From NCBI GenBank assembly GCA_002358575.1, contig DEPD01000096.1:13301-23047 (forward strand): a DNA stretch of 9,747 bases, read 5' to 3'. The translations under genes and the position numbers were made by a program. Source of the DNA: Lachnospiraceae bacterium UBA3401 (GTDB taxonomy: Bacteria; Bacillota; Clostridia; Lachnospirales; Lachnospiraceae). Below the pieces are notes generated by a model that ran no database searches, was not told the origin of the DNA, and saw only the letters and a program-made list of their open reading frames with translations. Positions 7,448 through 9,747 of this stretch are shown in pieces; the stretch's first letter is position 1, and each line of letters starts with the position of its first letter.

Positions 7448-7456
7448 AAAGGGGAG
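7448..7456 (+). promoter_or_regulatory. Shine-Dalgarno that fixes the cheR start
   Basis: AAAGGGGAG at 7448-7456 sits five bases before the ATG at 7462. It lies inside the 39-base in-frame extension toward 7423, which has no ATG and no ribosome site of its own, so the shorter protein is the right one. Confidence 0.7.
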
Positions 7457-7461
7457 TACTC

Positions 7462-8241
7462 ATGGTATATGATTATGAATATTTCAAAAAAGAGGTTTTT
7501 ATACTGACCAAAATTGACTTAAATGCATACAAAGAAAAACAGATGAAGCGTCGTATTGATACTCTGATCGCAAAACATAAAGTGACAGGTTATGATAAGT
7601 TTGTTGCAAAGCTGCGGGATGACAAGGTAGTTTTTGATGATTTTGTGAACTATTTAACAATTAATGTATCGGAGTTTTATAGAAATCCTGAGCAATGGAG
7701 ACTGATGGATAAAGAAATCATTCCAGAGTTGATTGGAAGATTTGGTAAAAATCTAAAAATTTGGAGTGCGGCGTGCTCTACAGGTGACGAGCCATACTCC
7801 CTTGTAATGGCATTTTCCAAACATATTCCGCTCAATCAGATTAATATTATTGCTACAGATATTGATAAGCAGGTGATAGAGAAAGCGAAAGTGGGTTTGT
7901 ATAATGAGAAAAGCATTGCAGCGGTTCCAGATGAGTTTAAAAAGAAATATTTTACAAAAGTAGGACCTTCTTATCAGATTTCTAATGATATTAAATCAAG
8001 AGTACAGTTCAAACAGCATAATCTGTTAAAGGATACCTATCCTGATAGATGTGATTTAATTGTGTGTCGTAATGTATTGATTTATTTTACAGAGGAAGCA
8101 AAGGATGAGGTATTTCGTAAGTTTAACACTTCACTGAAACCAGAGGGAATTTTATTTATTGGAAGCACAGAACAGATTATGAATTATAAGGAAATTAATT
8201 ACGATAGGAAAAATTCATTTTTTTATATCAAAAATAAATAG
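7462..8241 (+). CDS. cheR: CheR-type chemoreceptor glutamate methyltransferase
   Basis: This 259-residue cytoplasmic enzyme uses S-adenosylmethionine to methylate glutamates on chemoreceptors during adaptation. The N-terminal all-helical CheR domain (about 1-75) includes the basic helix KEKQMKRRIDTLIAKH (24-39) and ends in ITINVSEFYRNPEQW-like sequence (residues 66-79), matching the family's T-x-FFR block with FYR. The Rossmann domain carries the SAM loop WSAACSTGDEPYS (101-113), the acidic ATDID (131-135), and CRNVLIYF (202-209), the signature near the active site. GSTEQ (234-238) closes the core. Length is slightly short of enteric CheR (about 285). It stands alone between two terminators with no cheB, cheA, cheW, receptor or flagellar gene in view, so it may serve receptors encoded elsewhere or another modified protein. 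A promoter could not be assigned in the 205-base leader. The next element is an insertion sequence. Confidence 0.93.
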   Translation: MVYDYEYFKKEVFILTKIDLNAYKEKQMKRRIDTLIAKHKVTGYDKFVAKLRDDKVVFDDFVNYLTINVSEFYRNPEQWRLMDKEIIPELIGRFGKNLKIWSAACSTGDEPYSLVMAFSKHIPLNQINIIATDIDKQVIEKAKVGLYNEKSIAAVPDEFKKKYFTKVGPSYQISNDIKSRVQFKQHNLLKDTYPDRCDLIVCRNVLIYFTEEAKDEVFRKFNTSLKPEGILFIGSTEQIMNYKEINYDRKNSFFYIKNK

Positions 8242-8245
8242 TCTA

Positions 8246-8284
8246 GAATAAAACCGATTAATCTAAAATTAGTCGGTTTTATTC
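8246..8284 (+). terminator. Intrinsic terminator after cheR
   Basis: Bases 8246-8261 pair with 8269-8284 (16 bp, one G-U; arms GAATAAAACCGATTAA and TTAGTCGGTTTTATTC) with loop TCTAAAA, five bases after the cheR TAG. The T-rich 3' arm (GGTTTTATT) can serve as the release tract, and the matching A-rich 5' arm makes it a possible bidirectional terminator facing the leftward insertion sequence. Confidence 0.85.
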
Positions 8285-8346
8285 ATAAGCGATCTACGTT
8301 TTGTGAAAAGTTGTTTGTATTTTAAATGTTTACATCAGTTCGTAAA

Positions 8347-8380
8347 AGTGCTTAGATTTTAAAATTGTGTTCTAAGCATT
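8347..8380. repeat. 10-bp inverted repeat near the inferred IS boundary
   Basis: AGTGCTTAGA (8347-8356) and TCTAAGCATT (8371-8380) pair over 10 bp with one G-U, around a loop containing TTTTAAAA. No U-run follows on either strand. It could be a host stem-loop that served as the insertion target or part of the element's end. Confidence 0.5.
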
Positions 8381-8389
8381 CTGGTGATA

Positions 8390-8395
8390 TGTCAA
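8390..8395 (-). promoter_or_regulatory. Orphan leftward -35-like box (TTGACA) beyond the transposase stop
   Basis: The minus strand reads TTGACA from 8395 to 8390, a perfect -35 hexamer, in the same direction as the transposase but about 90 bases past its stop. No good -10 is found 16-18 bases further left. In circularised IS110-family elements the abutted right and left ends are known to create a promoter, so an orphan -35 at this end fits that design. A single hexamer in AT-rich DNA can occur by chance. Confidence 0.35.
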
Positions 8396-8449
8396 GAACT
8401 TTTTGAAAAAGATTTTGATATGTTTTTGGAAAAAAGGGTAACCTTAACA

Positions 8450-8483
8450 GACCTTCGGTAGGATTTTTTGAAAACCGAATGTC
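8450..8483. repeat. Imperfect inverted repeat overlapping the transposase stop
   Basis: GACCTTCGGT (8450-8459) and ACCGAATGTC (8474-8483) pair at nine of ten positions with a 14-nt loop, and the second arm overlaps the TGA stop (8484-8482, minus strand). On the minus strand a T6 run (8435-8430) follows only after 14 bases, too far for a standard terminator. It may be a 3' stem-loop of the transposase mRNA or an internal end structure of the element. Confidence 0.45.
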
Positions 8484-9747
8484 AGTTTGGCTCAGCGTTT
8501 AATTCGGAGTCCAGCTTTTCGCCAGTGTACAGTTGGTTTTTGACCAGCAATCCAAAAACGAGTCGTACAAATTTACGAGATGTAAGTGTGAGTGCTCTCT
8601 TGTGCTGATGCTTTGAAACCTCAGCATATTTTTTTGCATAGTAATCCGCGTATTCAGGCACATACCTCCTGACACTGTTAGCGGCTTCTCCCAGATAATA
8701 GCACAGATAGGGATTTCCGGCTTTTGAAACAGCGTTGTCTTCGGAAGTAAAATCGCCGGAATCGTTTTTAAGCCAGTGCAGGTCTGCATACTTGGCAAAG
8801 GCATCGGATGAGTGGAATGCAGTTATGCCGCCTATTTCGGACAGAATCCCGGAGACCCATACTGGCTCGATGCCGGGAATGGACTTCAGGATAAGGAACA
8901 CATTAGGGTTCATCCCATTGATGCACTTTTCAATTGCCTGCTCTATCAGTTTTATTTCCTTTTGATAGACCTGGATGCAGTTGAATGAACTTGCAAGCGA
9001 GACATTCAGCGGTTCATACATGCATTTATCCAAACGATATGAGTCTCTTGCGGCTTTCTGCAGAAGCTCGGATGTCCTGGATATGTCAGGGATACGGTTT
9101 CTGCTTTTTTCAACAAGGAATGCCAGGAGTTCTTCCTCTGAAAGGTCGATGATTTCCTGGGATGACAAAAACTCCGTCAGTACGGCGGAAGACGTAGCGC
9201 CATAAATGTTACCGAATGGTCTGTCATCACCATCGAGAAGCTGCAGTTCACTGAATTTCAGATACAGGTTTGGGACCATGTAAGTCTTCTCCCTGGCAAT
9301 GCATTCCGAAAGATGCATGCGGTGTATGGTAAGGCGCTTGAGGGCAATGAACTGGCTTCCGCGCCAGGGTTCGAGCTTCTTTGTTCTGCCTGCCCTGGCG
9401 AAGTCGGCAATGAGGAAAGCATCCGTAGGATCCGTTTTTTTTCATTCCTATATAGGACTTGCGGTAATTGGCTGTGGTCTTTGGGGTGACAACGAACACA
9501 TAGGGCTTGTACGGCATAAGCATTTCGCAGGTGGAAAGAAAATTTGCGATATGGACGTTGTAAACAGATGTAGACTCCAGGCAGACGATGACCGTATCAA
9601 GGTTTTTATGGTTCTGCATGCAGTCAGGGATCATGCCAGCAAGTTCATCAGCACTAGGCTGGTTATTGCCAAATGATGACGAGATGTATTTGTTTTCTTC
9701 AAAATCCATGGCATAGACCGCATTGGATTTTGAAAATAAGGCTACCG
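8482..9747 (-). pseudogene. IS110-family transposase, frameshifted and cut by the window edge
   Basis: Reading leftward from the edge, an open frame includes SKSNAVYAMDFEENKY and then VCLESTSVYNVHIANFL, carrying the second acidic residue of the DEDD catalytic set. The frame passes KSYIGMKK and fails at a run of eight A's (9442-9435). Removing one A restores KKTDPTDAFLIADFARAGRT, the K-T-D-x-x-D signature, and continues without interruption to the stop at 8482-8484. The last 278 codons (9318-8482) hold a helical linker, then the Transposase_20 region with LKSIPGIEPVWVSGILSEIGG-type sequence (8892-8830) and SGDF...SKAGNPYL (8760-8704), where the family's catalytic serine is expected. Total length, about 420 residues, is normal for the family. 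ATG 9709 is not the true start because homologous sequence extends upstream of it to the edge, where VALF stands in place of the usual G-I-D-V. The break makes this copy likely inactive unless slippage or a sequencing indel explains it. Confidence 0.85.

Larger units (their letters stand above)
8285..8481. other. AT-rich spacer between cheR and the transposase with inverted repeats; contains one IS end
   Basis: No coding signal is seen in these 197 bases. They hold a 10-bp stem-loop (8347-8356 with 8371-8380, one G-U, 14-nt loop), a small palindrome CTTTTTGAAAAAG (8399-8411), an 8-base direct repeat TGATATGT (8385-8392 and 8416-8423) and most of an imperfect inverted repeat at 8450-8483. A leftward TTGACA (8395-8390) lies between the first two structures. 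One end of the insertion sequence must lie here, since cheR and its terminator belong to the host and the transposase starts at 8484 reading leftward. IS110 elements often lack terminal inverted repeats and target duplications, so the exact base cannot be called from one copy. Confidence 0.55.
8390..9747 (-). mobile_element. IS110-family insertion sequence, right edge outside the window
   Basis: The element is recognised from its transposase, whose N-terminal DEDD-type and C-terminal Transposase_20-type blocks are both visible. It reads leftward, against all other genes here, and has visibly less AT-rich coding sequence than its neighbours, consistent with acquisition. The left limit is only inferred: it lies somewhere in 8285-8481, and 8390 is given because of the orphan -35 box. 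The element continues past 9747. In the IS110 group the bridge-RNA region lies upstream of the transposase and would be beyond the right edge; in the IS1111 group it lies downstream, which would place it in 8285-8481. I cannot decide the group from this window. Confidence 0.75.

Noticed and set aside
7423..7461. Upstream extension of cheR
   Set aside because: It contains no ATG, and the strong AAAGGGGAG lies inside it immediately before ATG 7462.
7257..7461. Riboswitch (for example a cyclic di-GMP type) in the cheR leader
   Set aside because: No recognisable conserved core or strong stem set was found on reading the 205 bases.
9435..9442. Classical programmed -1 ribosomal frameshift in the transposase
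   Set aside because: The downstream motifs are in the +1 frame relative to the upstream part, so a -1 shift would not join them.
9299..9676. Plus-strand open frame opposite the transposase
   Set aside because: The minus strand carries the IS110 motifs in this region; the plus frame has no domain and is a shadow.
1..9747. CRISPR array, tRNA, rRNA, phage or defence genes
   Set aside because: No regularly spaced repeats, cloverleaf-like sequences, rRNA segments or matching protein families were seen on either strand.

Overview
The window looks like a chromosomal stretch of a low-GC Gram-positive anaerobe of the class Clostridia, most probably a Lachnospiraceae-type gut bacterium. This is inferred from the AT-rich coding sequence, strong GGAGG-type ribosome binding sites, a carboxyltransferase subunit without its own biotin domain, and the gene order flavoprotein (HI0933/YhiN type) - cmk - ispH - ribosomal protein S1. 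No 16S or other species-level marker is present.

Positions 1-1566 hold a complete oadA-type gene (oxaloacetate decarboxylase alpha / pyruvate carboxylase subunit B). A perfect 12-bp stem-loop precedes it and a strong stem-loop terminator follows it. It is probably the last gene of a sodium-pump decarboxylase or biotin-dependent carboxylase cluster lying to the left of the window.

Positions 1567-7256 read as one rightward block: a TetR-type regulator preceded by a cluster of small palindromes (likely its operator), a MurR/RpiR-type regulator with a SIS domain, a HI0933/YhiN/BaiN-like flavoprotein, cytidylate kinase (cmk), the last enzyme of the MEP isoprenoid pathway (ispH), and a four-domain ribosomal protein S1 (rpsA). 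Gaps are short (9-45 bp). cmk and ispH overlap by one base, and ispH and rpsA overlap by 20 bases in different frames. In many Clostridia IspH and S1 are one fused polypeptide; here they are separate but interlocked. A 15-bp stem-loop ends the block.

Positions 7257-8284 hold a stand-alone chemotaxis methyltransferase gene (cheR) with its own stem-loop terminator.

Positions 8285-9747 hold a spacer with several inverted repeats and then a leftward IS110-family transposase that runs off the right edge. The transposase reading frame is broken at a run of eight A residues, and the N-terminal acidic residue expected of the DEDD catalytic set is not seen in its usual place, so this copy looks inactive. 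The spacer contains a perfect leftward TTGACA about 90 bp beyond the transposase stop. It could be the right-end -35 box of the promoter that IS110 elements assemble when they circularise. A bridge-RNA region on the upstream side, if present, would lie outside the window. Apart from this insertion sequence I see no defence system, CRISPR array, tRNA or rRNA. The most informative points are the ispH/rpsA interlock, the state and boundaries of the IS110 copy, and the palindrome cluster before the TetR gene.
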